In this document: positions 8,027 to 16,992 of the stretch, piece after piece
Numbering within the stretch: position 1 is the first letter of the stretch
How the letters are laid out: every line of letters begins with the position of its first letter
From: Roseivivax sp. GX 12232
GTDB lineage: Bacteria; Pseudomonadota; Alphaproteobacteria; Rhodobacterales; Rhodobacteraceae
Direction: 5' to 3'
Assembly (NCBI RefSeq): GCF_021272185.1
Contig: NZ_JAJSEC010000002.1
Location: forward strand, 485,187 to 549,186
DNA: 64,000 bases
Translations under genes and position numbers: made by a program
The notes under the pieces: model-generated
What the model was told of the DNA's origin: nothing
What the model saw: only the letters and a program-made list of their open reading frames with translations
The model's database searches: none

Positions 8027-9681
8027 GCCGCGCCCATCCCGCCCTGCCCCGGCTTGGCGCGGAGTTCCGCGCGGGCCAGCTCTCGCGCCGGGAGTTCCTG
8101 ACCCGCGCCACCGCGCTCGGGGCCGGCGCGGGCCTCCTTGGCGCGCTTGGCCTGCCGCGCCCGGCCTCCGCGCAATCCGCGCCGAAGCGCCGGCGCGGCG
8201 GCACTTTGCGCATCCAGCAGGACGTGCGCGCGCTCAAGGATCCGCGCACCGCCGACTGGCCGCATATCGCCAATGTCACCCGCGGCTGGCTGGAATACCT
8301 GGTGGAATACCGCCCCGACGGCTCGATCCGGGGGATGCTGCTCAGCGACTGGGAGGTGAACGACGACGCCACCGAGTATCTCCTGACCGTGCGGCCCGGC
8401 GTCCTCTGGTCCGACGGCAAGGCCTTCACCGCAGAGGACGTCCTGCGGATGTTCGACTACTGGTGCGACGGCTCGGTGCCCGGCAACGTCATGTCGGCGA
8501 GCCTCTCGAGCCTCGTCGACCCCGAGACCCAGCGCCTGCGCGAAGGCGCGGTCAGCCTCGCGCCCGACGGGCGGCTGCGGGTGCGCCCGGCCCGGCCCGA
8601 CGTGACGCTCATGGTGGCGCTGGCGGATTATCCCGCCGCGGTGATCCCGCCGGGCTTCGACCCCGAAACCATGCTCGAGGCGCCGGTCGGCACCGGCCCC
8701 TACCGCCCCGAGACGATCCGCACCGGCGAGATCGCGGTTCTGGTCCGCCGCGAGGGCTTTGAGTGGTGGGGCGAGAAGGTGCCGGGCTTCGGGCCCGCGA
8801 CGCTCGACCGGGTGGAGTTCATCGACCTCGGCAGCGACCCGGCCTCCTGGGTGGCGGCGATCGAGGAAGACCGCGTCGACATGCTTTATGAAAACGTCGG
8901 GCGCTTCATCGACGCGGCGACCGAGCTGGGCTGGGACAGCGCCGAGGTGCAGACCTCGGCCACGGTGGTCCTGCGCGGCAACCAGGAGGCCAAGGTCGGC
9001 GGCCGCCCGCTTTACGCCGACGCGCGGCTCCGGCGCGGGCTGGCTTTGGCCATCGACAACGGCATCTGCCTTGAACTTGGCTACGGCAACCGTGGCGAGG
9101 TCGCCGCCAACCACCATGTCGCGCCGATCCAGCCCGATTACGCCGACATCGGGCCGGCGCGCTACAACCCCTCGCAGGGACGCGCGCTGATCGTGCAGTC
9201 GGGCAAGATTTCCGTCGAACACGAGGTGGTCACTCTCGACGACGGCGTGGCGCGGCGCACCGGCGAGGCGGTGGTGGCGCTGCTGCTCGACGCGGGCATC
9301 CCGGCGCGCCAGCAGGTGCTGCCGGGCTCGCGCTTCTGGGCCAACTGGAAGGCGTTCCCGCTGTCGATCACCGAGTGGAACCACAGGCCGCTGGGCGTGC
9401 AGACGCTGACCCTGGCCTATCGCTCGAACGCGGTCTGGAACGAATCCGCCTATGCCAATCCCGCCTTCGACGCGGCGCTCGACGAGGCGCGGGCGCTGGC
9501 GGACGCCGAGGAGCGCGCCGAGGTCATGGCCCGGCTCGAGACCATGCTGGTCGAGGATGCGGTGATAGTGCAGCCCTATTGGCGGTCGCTGTTCCGGCAT
9601 TACCGCCCGGGGCTGGTGGGGGCCGAGATGCACCCGGCCTTCGAGATCCATCTCTACCAGCTGGGCTGGGCGGAGGACTGA
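8023..9681 (+). CDS. Tat-exported ABC transporter solute-binding protein, family 5 (peptide/nickel type)
   Basis: This 552-residue periplasmic protein has a twin-arginine signal, SRREFLTRATALGAGAG, with a cleavage site near ASAQS at residue ~52. The mature part matches family 5 binding proteins: SDWEVNDDATEYLLTVRPGV, the WSDGKAFTAEDV motif and a GTGPYRPE segment. It forms a two-gene unit with the preceding AraC regulator. No permease or ATPase genes for it are in the window, so it is an orphan here and may use a transporter encoded elsewhere. The ligand cannot be read from the sequence. Confidence 0.88.
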   Translation: MSRAHPALPRLGAEFRAGQLSRREFLTRATALGAGAGLLGALGLPRPASAQSAPKRRRGGTLRIQQDVRALKDPRTADWPHIANVTRGWLEYLVEYRPDGSIRGMLLSDWEVNDDATEYLLTVRPGVLWSDGKAFTAEDVLRMFDYWCDGSVPGNVMSASLSSLVDPETQRLREGAVSLAPDGRLRVRPARPDVTLMVALADYPAAVIPPGFDPETMLEAPVGTGPYRPETIRTGEIAVLVRREGFEWWGEKVPGFGPATLDRVEFIDLGSDPASWVAAIEEDRVDMLYENVGRFIDAATELGWDSAEVQTSATVVLRGNQEAKVGGRPLYADARLRRGLALAIDNGICLELGYGNRGEVAANHHVAPIQPDYADIGPARYNPSQGRALIVQSGKISVEHEVVTLDDGVARRTGEAVVALLLDAGIPARQQVLPGSRFWANWKAFPLSITEWNHRPLGVQTLTLAYRSNAVWNESAYANPAFDAALDEARALADAEERAEVMARLETMLVEDAVIVQPYWRSLFRHYRPGLVGAEMHPAFEIHLYQLGWAED

Positions 9682-9831
9682 GGCGGGGGTTTGGGCGGTG
9701 GCTTGAGGGCTGCTCGCCCCCTGTGCCGTGCATGGGCCCGAGCCGCGCGTCTCACATCCGCGGCTGACATCCGCCGGACCTGCCGCGCGGAACGCCGCTC
9801 AGACGCACCCGCGCCGCGCACCTAGCCGGGC

Positions 9832-10419
9832 TCACGACCCCCAGATCACCTTCACGTAATGCGTGGTTTCCTTGTAAGGCGGCACGCCGCCGTATTTCTC
9901 CACCGCGCCGGGCCCGGCGTTATAGGCCGCCAGCGCCAGCCGCCAGGAGCGGAAGCGGGTGTATTGCGCCTTGAGGTACCGCGCCCCGCCCTCGAGGTTC
10001 TGGCCGGGATCATGCGGATCGACGCCGAGCCGCCGCGCCGTGGCGGGCATGAGCTGCGCCAGCCCGATCGCGCCCTTGTGCGAGACCGCCTTGGGGTTCC
10101 AGCCCGATTCCTGCTGCACCAGCCGCAGGAAAAGATCCTCGGGCACCCCGTGCCGCCGCGCCGCCGCCCGCGCCGGGGCGAGATAGGCCCCTGAGTAACG
10201 GCCTTGAAAAGCCGGCCCCTCGTCGTCCCATTTCGTCGGTGTCTTGACCCGTGCGGGCTGCAGCCGCACCGAGGCGCGGTATTGCTCCGAGGCGCGCTTG
10301 TCGAGCACGCCGGTCTGGCTGCTGAAGAGCTTGGCCCGCCCTTGGGTCGACAAAATATCCGCCGAGGCGCCGCTGGCCGCCACGGCCAGGATCACGGCCG
10401 CGCCGATCATCCGTCCCAT
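9832..10419 (-). CDS. Lytic transglycosylase, SLT family
   Basis: A 195-residue exported peptidoglycan-cleaving enzyme. The signal peptide ends near ASGASAD at residue 20. The SLT domain covers about residues 84-195: the catalytic glutamate is E104 in [12 protein letters not shown], followed by [30 protein letters not shown] and the [13 protein letters not shown] motif. The short N-terminal segment before the domain has no recognisable fold. The gene stands alone, divergent from ssb, and its specific role (septum, secretion or recycling) is not evident. Confidence 0.92.
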   Translation of the reverse strand: MGRMIGAAVILAVAASGASADILSTQGRAKLFSSQTGVLDKRASEQYRASVRLQPARVKTPTKWDDEGPAFQGRYSGAYLAPARAAARRHGVPEDLFLRLVQQESGWNPKAVSHKGAIGLAQLMPATARRLGVDPHDPGQNLEGGARYLKAQYTRFRSWRLALAAYNAGPGAVEKYGGVPPYKETTHYVKVIWGS

Positions 10420-10614
10420 GGTTCCCCCGTCCCTGTCACGTTCGCTGTCGTGCTGGGCGCGGACTATACCCGCTTCGCGTGATTTTGCGAGTCCCGAGGT
10501 CAGGGTTAACCGCTCCTTGTGAATTCCCCGGTTTTGGTCGATCCGGCAAATGTGTAACCTCTCGTCGACGCGGGCCCCCAGGGTCCGGAATCGGGAAAGC
10601 TAGAAAGGGATGTC

Positions 10615-11148
10615 ATGGCCGGATCCGTGAACAAGGTGATCATCGTGGGCAATCTGGGCCGGGACCCCGAGACGCGCACGTTCCAGAATGGCGGCAAGGT
10701 GTGCAACCTGCGCATCGCCACCTCGGAACAATGGAAGGACCGCAACACCGGCGAACGCCGCGAGAAGACCGAATGGCATTCGGTGGCGATCTTCGCGGAG
10801 CCGCTGGCGCGCATCGCCGAGCAATACCTGCGCAAGGGCTCCAAGGTCTACATCGAGGGCCAGCTCGAGACCCGCAAATGGCAGGACCAGTCGGGCCAGG
10901 ACCGCTATTCGACCGAGGTCGTGCTGCGCCCCTACCGCAGCGAGCTGACGCTGCTCGACAGCCGCGGCGGCGGCGGTGACGGCGGCGGCTTCGGCGGCGG
11001 TGGCGGCGGCTACCAGGACGACCAAGGCGGCTATGGCGGCGGCTACGGCGGCGGCGGTGGTGGCGGCTTCGGCGGCGACCAGGGCGGCGGCGGCGGTGGC
11101 GGCTCGCGCGCGCCCTCGCGCGATCTCGACGACGAGATCCCGTTCTAA
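10615..11148 (+). CDS. ssb: Single-stranded DNA-binding protein
   Basis: SSB coats single-stranded DNA in replication and repair. The 177-residue product has an OB-fold domain in residues 1-112 ([16 protein letters not shown], then [19 protein letters not shown] and [18 protein letters not shown]). A very glycine-rich linker spans about residues 117-163, and the acidic tip DLDDEIPF recruits partner proteins. An AGAAAGGG ribosome-binding site precedes the ATG by 5 bases. A strong terminator follows immediately. The gene is divergent from the lytic transglycosylase gene. Confidence 0.97.
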   Translation: MAGSVNKVIIVGNLGRDPETRTFQNGGKVCNLRIATSEQWKDRNTGERREKTEWHSVAIFAEPLARIAEQYLRKGSKVYIEGQLETRKWQDQSGQDRYSTEVVLRPYRSELTLLDSRGGGGDGGGFGGGGGGYQDDQGGYGGGYGGGGGGGFGGDQGGGGGGGSRAPSRDLDDEIPF

Positions 11149-11481
11149 GCCGCGCCGCCTTCTGGCGAAGCACAGGCGCCGCGTCCCGGGCTTCGGGGCG
11201 CGGCGTTATTTGTTGGGGTGGGCGCGCGAGGGCTTGGCGGGTCTTTTTCTGAGAAAACGCGGCTTCGGCGCGTCCGCCGTCGGATCGCAGAACACGCTGC
11301 ACTATCCCTCCGGGCGGATCGGCCCATCTCGCGCAGCAGCGTCCCCAGCACACCCACGCCTCGCTTCGCCCTATTCCATCGCCGCACCCGCTCCGACAGC
11401 CCGCCGCACCCCGCCGCCCTTGGCCTCTGCCCTCCCGGGCCCCATGTCAGAACAAAGGCAACAACCACCACGGGCAGACGC
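11149..11481. other. Gap between ssb and the M50 protease gene
   Basis: This 333-base gap holds the ssb terminator at 11177-11214. The remainder is GC-rich and open in one plus-strand frame joined to the downstream gene, but the deduced peptide is basic and low-complexity, so I do not regard it as coding. No clear promoter was recognised. Confidence 0.5.
11177..11214 (+). terminator. Rho-independent terminator of ssb
   Basis: CGCCGCGTCCCG (11177-11188) pairs with CGGGGCGCGGCG (11194-11205), a 12-bp stem with one G-T wobble and a 5-base loop. It is followed by TTATTTGTT, a typical U-rich tail, and lies 28 bases after the ssb stop. Confidence 0.85.
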
Positions 11482-12531
11482 ATGGCATGGTCCTTCCGCA
11501 TCGGGCGGCTCCTCGGCTCGGAGCTGCGCGTCCACGCGACATTCTTCCTGCTGCTTCTCTGGATCGGCGTCTCGGCCTGGGGCAGCGGCGGTCCGGCGGC
11601 GGCGGCGCTGAACATCACCTTCATCCTGCTGCTTTTCGCCTGCGTCCTGGCGCATGAGTTCGGCCATGCGCTCATGGCGCGGCGCTACGGCATCCGCACC
11701 CCGGACATCACGCTGCTGCCGATCGGCGGGCTGGCGCGGCTCGAACGCATGCCCGAGCGCCCCGGCCAGGAGATCGCCGTGGCGCTGGCCGGGCCCGCGG
11801 TCAACGTCGGCATCGCGCTGGTGCTCTGGCTCGCGGGCTTCGGGCCGATGACCCAGGCCACGGACCTCGGCGGCACGCTGGCCGGGCTCATGGGCGGGCT
11901 CTTGAGCGTCAATATCCTGCTGGTCATCTTCAACATGATCCCGGCCTTCCCGATGGACGGCGGGCGGGTGCTGCGCGGGGTGCTGGCGATCTTCCTGCCG
12001 CGCCTGCGGGCCACGCGCTACGCGGTGCGGCTGGGCCAGGGGCTGGCGGTCCTCTTTGCCGCCTATGCGCTCTGGACCGGCAGTTTCCTCTTGGGCCTAG
12101 TGGCGCTCTTCGTCTTCTTCGCGGGCAATGCCGAGCTGACCGAGATGCGCGCCCGGTCCCGCTTCGATCACCTGAGCGTCGGTGACGCGATGATCGGCGA
12201 GTTCACCCATCTCTCGCCCGAGGCGCCCGCCGGCCCCGCCGCCGAGCTGGCCCGGTCGAGCCCGCAGGACATCTTTCCGGTGATCGGGCCCGACGGGCGG
12301 CTCGGCGGTTTCGCCACGCCCGACGCGCTCCTGCGCGCCCCCGCAGCGGCGCGGGTCTCCGAGGTCATGTCACCCGAGGCCCCGAGCCTGCCGATGAGCC
12401 GCCCGGCGGTGCAGCTCATCACGCTCCTCGATCAATACCCGGCGGTGGGCGTGACCGGACCCTCGGGGCGGCTTCTGGGATATGTCACCCGCGAGAGCGC
12501 GGCGCGGCTCTTCAGGCAGCGCGGCGGCTGA
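11482..12531 (+). CDS. Site-2 protease family (M50) membrane zinc protease with C-terminal CBS domains
   Basis: A 349-residue membrane protease of the SpoIVFB/sporulation-type M50 branch. HEFGH (H58, E59, H62) is the zinc motif, and NMIPAFPMDGGRVLRG supplies the third ligand aspartate. About five or six membrane helices cover residues 17-215. The last ~120 residues look like a degenerate CBS pair (LSVGDAMIGEFTHLSPEA, then VSEVMSPEAPSLP), suggesting regulation by adenine nucleotides. The ATG at 11482 was chosen because the M50 domain starts there. Its 3' end overlaps the opposite aroB gene by 20 bases. The substrate is unknown. Confidence 0.88.
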   Translation: MAWSFRIGRLLGSELRVHATFFLLLLWIGVSAWGSGGPAAAALNITFILLLFACVLAHEFGHALMARRYGIRTPDITLLPIGGLARLERMPERPGQEIAVALAGPAVNVGIALVLWLAGFGPMTQATDLGGTLAGLMGGLLSVNILLVIFNMIPAFPMDGGRVLRGVLAIFLPRLRATRYAVRLGQGLAVLFAAYALWTGSFLLGLVALFVFFAGNAELTEMRARSRFDHLSVGDAMIGEFTHLSPEAPAGPAAELARSSPQDIFPVIGPDGRLGGFATPDALLRAPAAARVSEVMSPEAPSLPMSRPAVQLITLLDQYPAVGVTGPSGRLLGYVTRESAARLFRQRGG

Positions 12532-13630
12532 GCGCCTCCTCGAGCAGCGCCAGCACCGTCTCGCGCGGGACATCCGAGGTCACGAAGGCCCGCCCGATGC
12601 CGCGCGCCAGGATGAAGCGCAGCGCACCGTCCACGACCTTCTTGTCCTGGCCCATGAGGTCCAGAAGCCCCGCCGCGTCCGGCAAGGGCCCGGGAATATC
12701 GGCGAGGTCGGTCTTCATGCCCATGGCGCTCAGATGCGCGCGCACGCGGCTCGGCTCTTCCTGCGCGCAGAGGCCCAGCCGGGCGGAGAGCTCGAAGGCC
12801 AGCGCGCAGCCAAGCGCCACGCCCTCGCCGTGCAGGAGCCGGTCGGAATAGCCCGTCGCCGCCTCGAGCGCGTGGCAGAAGGTATGGCCGAGGTTCAGAA
12901 GCGCCCGGTCGCCCTGTTCGGTCTCGTCGCGGGCGACGATCTCGGCCTTCATCTCGACCGAGCGGCGGACGGCGTAAAGCCGCCCCTCGGCATCGCCCGC
13001 GGCCAGCTTCGGGCCCTGCGCCTCGAGCCAGTCGAAGAACGCCGCGTCGCCAAGAAGCCCGTATTTCACCACCTCGCCGTAGCCCGCGAGGAAGTCGCGC
13101 CCGGGCAGGCTGTCGAGGACCGAGATGTCGGCCAAGACCCGCGCGGGCTGGTGGAAGGCGCCGACCAGGTTCTTGCCGTGCGGCGAGTTGATCCCGGTCT
13201 TGCCGCCGACCGAACTGTCGACCTGGGCCAGAAGCGAGGTCGGGATCTGCACGAAGCGCACGCCGCGCCGCAGGATCGCGGCGGCAAAGCCCACGAGGTC
13301 GCCGATCACCCCGCCGCCAAGCGCGATCACCACGTCGCGCCGCTCGATCCGCTGGGCGAGCAGCCATTCGACCACCTCCTGCAGATGCGCCCAGCTTTTC
13401 GTGGCCTCGCCCGCGGGCAGGCTCAGCGCCTCCGAGGCGATGCCCGCCTCGGTGAGGGCCGCCTGGAGCCGCGCCAGGTGCAAGGGGCCGACGTTGTCGT
13501 CGGTCACGATGGCCACCCGGGGCCGCGCCAGGACCGGCGCGATCTCGCGGCCGGCGGCCTCGATCAGGCCGGGGCCGATGCGCACCTCGTAGGACCGCGC
13601 CCCAAGCGCCACATGCACGGTTTCACTCAT
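12512..13630 (-). CDS. aroB: 3-dehydroquinate synthase
   Basis: Converts DAHP to 3-dehydroquinate in the shikimate pathway, with NAD and a divalent metal. The 372-residue product has ALGGGVIGDLVGFAA (NAD site), IPTSLLAQVDSSVGGKTGIN (catalytic and phosphate-binding), NLGHTFCHALEA and HGEGVALG (metal-binding histidines). The ATG at 13628-13630 overlaps the aroK stop as TGATG, so the two are translationally coupled. The last 20 bases overlap the convergent M50 protease gene. Confidence 0.97.
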   Translation of the reverse strand: MSETVHVALGARSYEVRIGPGLIEAAGREIAPVLARPRVAIVTDDNVGPLHLARLQAALTEAGIASEALSLPAGEATKSWAHLQEVVEWLLAQRIERRDVVIALGGGVIGDLVGFAAAILRRGVRFVQIPTSLLAQVDSSVGGKTGINSPHGKNLVGAFHQPARVLADISVLDSLPGRDFLAGYGEVVKYGLLGDAAFFDWLEAQGPKLAAGDAEGRLYAVRRSVEMKAEIVARDETEQGDRALLNLGHTFCHALEAATGYSDRLLHGEGVALGCALAFELSARLGLCAQEEPSRVRAHLSAMGMKTDLADIPGPLPDAAGLLDLMGQDKKVVDGALRFILARGIGRAFVTSDVPRETVLALLEEALSRRAA

Positions 13631-14196
13631 CACTTCGCTCCCATCACGTCGGGCCGGGTCGTCAGCGCGTCCAGCACCGCCCGCGCCGTGTCGTCGATCG
13701 AAAAGCCGGGCTCGGTCGCCACGGTCAGATCGGCCTCGGAATAGATCGGCACCCGCGACTCGAACAGATCGCCCAGCGTCCGGTAGGGATCGGGCGTCCG
13801 CAGAAGCGGGCGGGTGTCCTTGTGGCGGACCCGCGACCACAGCAGGTCCAGGTCGGCCTTGAGCCAGACCGAGACGCCCTTGTCGCTGATCATCCGGCGG
13901 TTGCGGTCCTGCAGGAAGGCCCCACCGCCGGTCGACAGAAGCGCCGGGGCGCCGTCCAGGAGCCGGGCCAGCACCTCGCTTTCGCGGCGCCGGAAGAAGG
14001 GCTCTCCGTCGCGTTCGAAAATCTCGGCGATGCTCATCTGCGCGGCGGCCTCGATCTCGGCGTCGGAATCGAGGAAGGGCACATCCAGCATCTGCGACAG
14101 CGCGCGGCCGACCGCGGTCTTGCCCGCGCCCATCATGCCCACGAGAACCACCGGTTTCCTAAGGGCGCGCCGGTATTTTCGCGCTGTCTCGGCCAT
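13630..14196 (-). CDS. aroK: Shikimate kinase
   Basis: Phosphorylates shikimate at the 3-hydroxyl using ATP. The 188-residue product has a Walker A motif GMMGAGKT (about residues 20-27), the shikimate-binding DSDAEIE with the following FFRRRES, a GGGAFL glycine triplet, and the lid region RPLLRTPDPYRTL. The start is ATG at 14194-14196; a GTG immediately before it (14197-14199) is an alternative. It is the first gene of an aroK-aroB pair, a common arrangement. The promoter must lie in the short gap shared with a divergent small ORF at 14298. Confidence 0.96.
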   Translation of the reverse strand: MAETARKYRRALRKPVVLVGMMGAGKTAVGRALSQMLDVPFLDSDAEIEAAAQMSIAEIFERDGEPFFRRRESEVLARLLDGAPALLSTGGGAFLQDRNRRMISDKGVSVWLKADLDLLWSRVRHKDTRPLLRTPDPYRTLGDLFESRVPIYSEADLTVATEPGFSIDDTARAVLDALTTRPDVMGAK

Positions 14197-14297
14197 CACC
14201 TGCTCACTTCACAAGTTTTCGGCGTGAATGACGTGAACTCGCTCAAAAGGCCAGTTATAACTGCAAAAAATTGCCGAGGCAGAAGGCGGACGGATCC

Positions 14298-14447
14298 ATG
14301 GGGCGACTTCTAAAATGGCTGTTTTACCTGGTTATTCTGGGCGGCATCGCGCTTGTCGCCTATGCCTATCTGGGTGAGTTCTTCGGCGCCGACTTCTCGC
14401 CGCCGCAGGCGGAGATTCGCCAGCCGGTCGATCTGGATGCGGATTGA
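14298..14447 (+). CDS. Small membrane-anchored protein (49 aa)
   Basis: An ORF of 49 codons starting with ATG at 14298. Residues 7-25 (WLFYLVILGGIALVAYAYL) form one hydrophobic helix, followed by a polar, proline-containing tail (DFSPPQAEIRQPVDLDAD). The stop lies 11 bases inside the next gene, so the two are probably coupled. The composition (one helix plus acidic tail) and position in an operon with xerD argue that it is expressed. No function is recognised. Confidence 0.65.
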   Translation: MGRLLKWLFYLVILGGIALVAYAYLGEFFGADFSPPQAEIRQPVDLDAD

Positions 14448-15999
14448 AGCGCATCTGACGGCGCTCCTGCTGGCCGCGGCGCCCGCCGCAGCCCAGGGGC
14501 CCCTGTCGGCGATCGACTGGCTGAGCGAGGACGCCCCGCCGGTGGCCGCCCCGCGCGAACCGCGCGCGGGCCCCGAGGGGGAGCCCCTGCCCCGCGACGA
14601 GCCGCCGGTGGCCGATGCGGTCTCCACCCCGGATGTCTCCGAGGCGACGCTGGGCGAGCCGACGCTGGGCGCGGTGGGGCTTCTGCCCAGTGCCACGACC
14701 GGGCTGCCACCTTCGCTCTGGGAGGCAAGCGAAGCCGAGCGGCTGACCCGCCGCATCGCCGAGGCCGAAGCGCCGGTGCCCGCCATCGCCGCGCTGATCA
14801 ACACGCTCCTGCTGGCCGAGGCGCGGCCGCCCTCGGGCGCCGGCGACGGCGCGGCTTTCGTGGCCGCGCGGGCCGAGCGGTTGATCGCCAATGGCTCGGT
14901 CGATCCGGCGCTGGCGCTGCTCGAACGCGCGGGGCCCGAACATCCCGATCTGTTTCCGCTCTGGTTCGAGGCCTCGCTGCTCGAAGGACGGCTTACCGAG
15001 CCCTGCGAGGCGCTCAACGCCGACCCGAAGCTGACCGACGACCTGGTCTCGGACATCTTCTGCGCGGCGCGGCAGGGCGATTGGCCGCGCGCCTATCTGA
15101 CCTTCCAGACCGCCGGTGCGCTCGACACGCTTGGCCCGCGCGACCGCGACCTTCTGGAACGCTTCCTCGACCCCGAGCTGGCGGGCGGCCTGCCCTCACT
15201 GCCGCCGCCCTCGACCCCGAGCGCGCTGCAGTTCCAGCTCTTCGAGGCGATCGGAGAGCCCCTGCCGACCGGCCCCCTGCCCCGCGCCTTCGCGGCGACG
15301 GATCTGTCCGGCGACCAGGGCTGGAAGGCGCAGATCATGGCCGCCGAACGGCTAGCCCGCGCCGGGGCGCTGTCGGAGAACCGGCTCCTGGGCATCTACA
15401 CCCTGCGCCGGCCCGCGGCCTCGGGCGGGGTCTGGGACCGGGTCGAGGCGCTGCAACGCTTCGACATCGCCATGACCGCGCGCAACCCGACCTCGGTCGC
15501 CAATGCGCTCTCGCGGGTCTGGCCCGAGATGGCCGAGGCCGATCTGCTGATTCCCTTTGCCGCGCTTTACGGCGACCGGCTTCTGTCGCTGCCGCTGACC
15601 GGCGCGGCGCGGCAGCTGGCCCTACAGGCGGGGCTTCTCTCCGAAAGCTACGAGCGCGCCGCCGCCGAGGTGGACACCGAGCGCCCCGAGATGCGCTTTC
15701 TCGCCGCCGTGGCGCGGGGCGCGGCGCCCGAGGGGGTGCCCGACCTGCCCCATGCCGCCGCCATCGCCGCGGGCTTCGGCCAGGCCGCGCCGCCCGCCGG
15801 GCTGCAGGCGTTGCTCGACGCCGGGCGGCTCGGCGAGGCGATCCTGCGCGCCATCGAGCTGTTCGACACCGGCGCCCAGGGCAATGACGCCCAGCTGATC
15901 GACGCCATCGCGACCTTCCGCGCCGTCGGGCTCGAGGACACCGCCCGCCGCGCCGCGCTGCAATTGGCGCTCTTGTCCGAAGAACACGGCGGGCGATGA
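14437..15999 (+). CDS. Secreted helical-repeat protein of unknown function
   Basis: A 520-residue protein with a signal peptide (LTALLLAAAPAAAQ, cleavage near residue 19-20). A proline-rich linker (about residues 30-90) follows. The rest is alanine- and leucine-rich with repeated EA-rich helices and paired leucines, like TPR/Sel1-type alpha-solenoids, but no exact repeat was established. The ATG at 14437 is the first one matching the signal peptide. It overlaps the small ORF before it by 11 bases and xerD after it by ATGA. I do not recognise a family; a periplasmic scaffold is a guess. Confidence 0.7.
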   Translation: MRIEAHLTALLLAAAPAAAQGPLSAIDWLSEDAPPVAAPREPRAGPEGEPLPRDEPPVADAVSTPDVSEATLGEPTLGAVGLLPSATTGLPPSLWEASEAERLTRRIAEAEAPVPAIAALINTLLLAEARPPSGAGDGAAFVAARAERLIANGSVDPALALLERAGPEHPDLFPLWFEASLLEGRLTEPCEALNADPKLTDDLVSDIFCAARQGDWPRAYLTFQTAGALDTLGPRDRDLLERFLDPELAGGLPSLPPPSTPSALQFQLFEAIGEPLPTGPLPRAFAATDLSGDQGWKAQIMAAERLARAGALSENRLLGIYTLRRPAASGGVWDRVEALQRFDIAMTARNPTSVANALSRVWPEMAEADLLIPFAALYGDRLLSLPLTGAARQLALQAGLLSESYERAAAEVDTERPEMRFLAAVARGAAPEGVPDLPHAAAIAAGFGQAAPPAGLQALLDAGRLGEAILRAIELFDTGAQGNDAQLIDAIATFRAVGLEDTARRAALQLALLSEEHGGR

Positions 16000-16922
16000 G
16001 CGACGGGCGGATGATCTCGGCCTTTCTCGAGGCCCAGGCCGCCGAACGGGGCGGCGCGGAGAACACGCTTCTGGCCTATGGCCGCGACCTCAAGGACGCC
16101 TCGGAGTGGCTGGCGGGCCGGGGGCTCGATTTCACCCGCGCCGGGCGGACCGACATCGAGGCCTATCTGGTCCATTGCGACGCCCAGGGCTTTTCGCGCG
16201 CCACCCGCGCGCGGCGGCTCTCGGCCTTGAAGCAGATCTACCGCTTCGCCTTCGAAGAGGGCCTGCGCGGCGACAACCCGACGCTGCAGATCGCCGGACC
16301 CGGCCGCGACAAGCGCCTGCCCGAGACGCTGGACCTCGCCGAGGTCGACCGCCTCTTGGACGCCGCCACCCGGCTTGGCCGGACCGAGGCCGACCGGCTG
16401 CGCAACACCTGCCTGATGGAGCTGCTCTACGCCACCGGCATGCGGGTCTCGGAGCTGGTCTCGCTGCCGCTTTCGGCGGCGCGGGGTGATCCGCACATGC
16501 TGCTGATCCGCGGCAAGGGCGGCAAGGAGCGCATGGTGCCGCTCTCGCCGCCCGCCCGCGAGGCGCTGGCCGATTGGCTCGACCACCGCGAGGCCACCGA
16601 GGAGGCCAGGCGCTTGAACGGCGAAAAGCCCTCGCCGCATCTCTTCGCCTCGCGCGGGAAATCCGGGCATCTGACGCGCCACGGCTTCTACGCGCTGATC
16701 AAGGAGATCGCGGTCGTGGCCGGTATCTCGCCCGCCCGGGTCACGCCGCACCGGCTGCGCCACGCCTTCGCCACGCATCTTCTGGAGAATGGCGCCGACC
16801 TCCGGGCGATCCAGACCTTCCTCGGCCATGCCGATGTGGCCACCACCGAGATCTACACCCATGTTCTCGAGGAACGGCTGCGCGCGCTCGTGCTGGATCA
16901 CCACCCCCTGGCAGGTGATTGA
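15996..16922 (+). CDS. xerD: Site-specific tyrosine recombinase XerD
   Basis: Resolves chromosome dimers at dif together with XerC. The 308-residue protein has the SAM-like N-terminal core-binding domain (ENTLLAYGRDL through residue ~100) and a catalytic domain with all expected residues: R150 in TGMRVSEL, K174 in RGKGGKER, H252 and R255 in PHRLRHAFA, H278 in LGHAD, and nucleophile Y287 in TEIYTHV. It overlaps the preceding gene by ATGA. The complete active site and housekeeping context argue against an element-borne integrase. Confidence 0.95.
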   Translation: MSDGRMISAFLEAQAAERGGAENTLLAYGRDLKDASEWLAGRGLDFTRAGRTDIEAYLVHCDAQGFSRATRARRLSALKQIYRFAFEEGLRGDNPTLQIAGPGRDKRLPETLDLAEVDRLLDAATRLGRTEADRLRNTCLMELLYATGMRVSELVSLPLSAARGDPHMLLIRGKGGKERMVPLSPPAREALADWLDHREATEEARRLNGEKPSPHLFASRGKSGHLTRHGFYALIKEIAVVAGISPARVTPHRLRHAFATHLLENGADLRAIQTFLGHADVATTEIYTHVLEERLRALVLDHHPLAGD

Positions 16923-16992
16923 GCCGCACCTCTTGTTCCGGGGCGCGCGGGACCACATAACCCAAGCATCAGTTACCTAAGAGGACGCGACC

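Noticed and set aside
15996..16922. Integrase of a mobile element
   Set aside because: The tyrosine recombinase has full XerD motifs, sits in a housekeeping operon, and there are no flanking repeats or tRNA-adjacent att sites.
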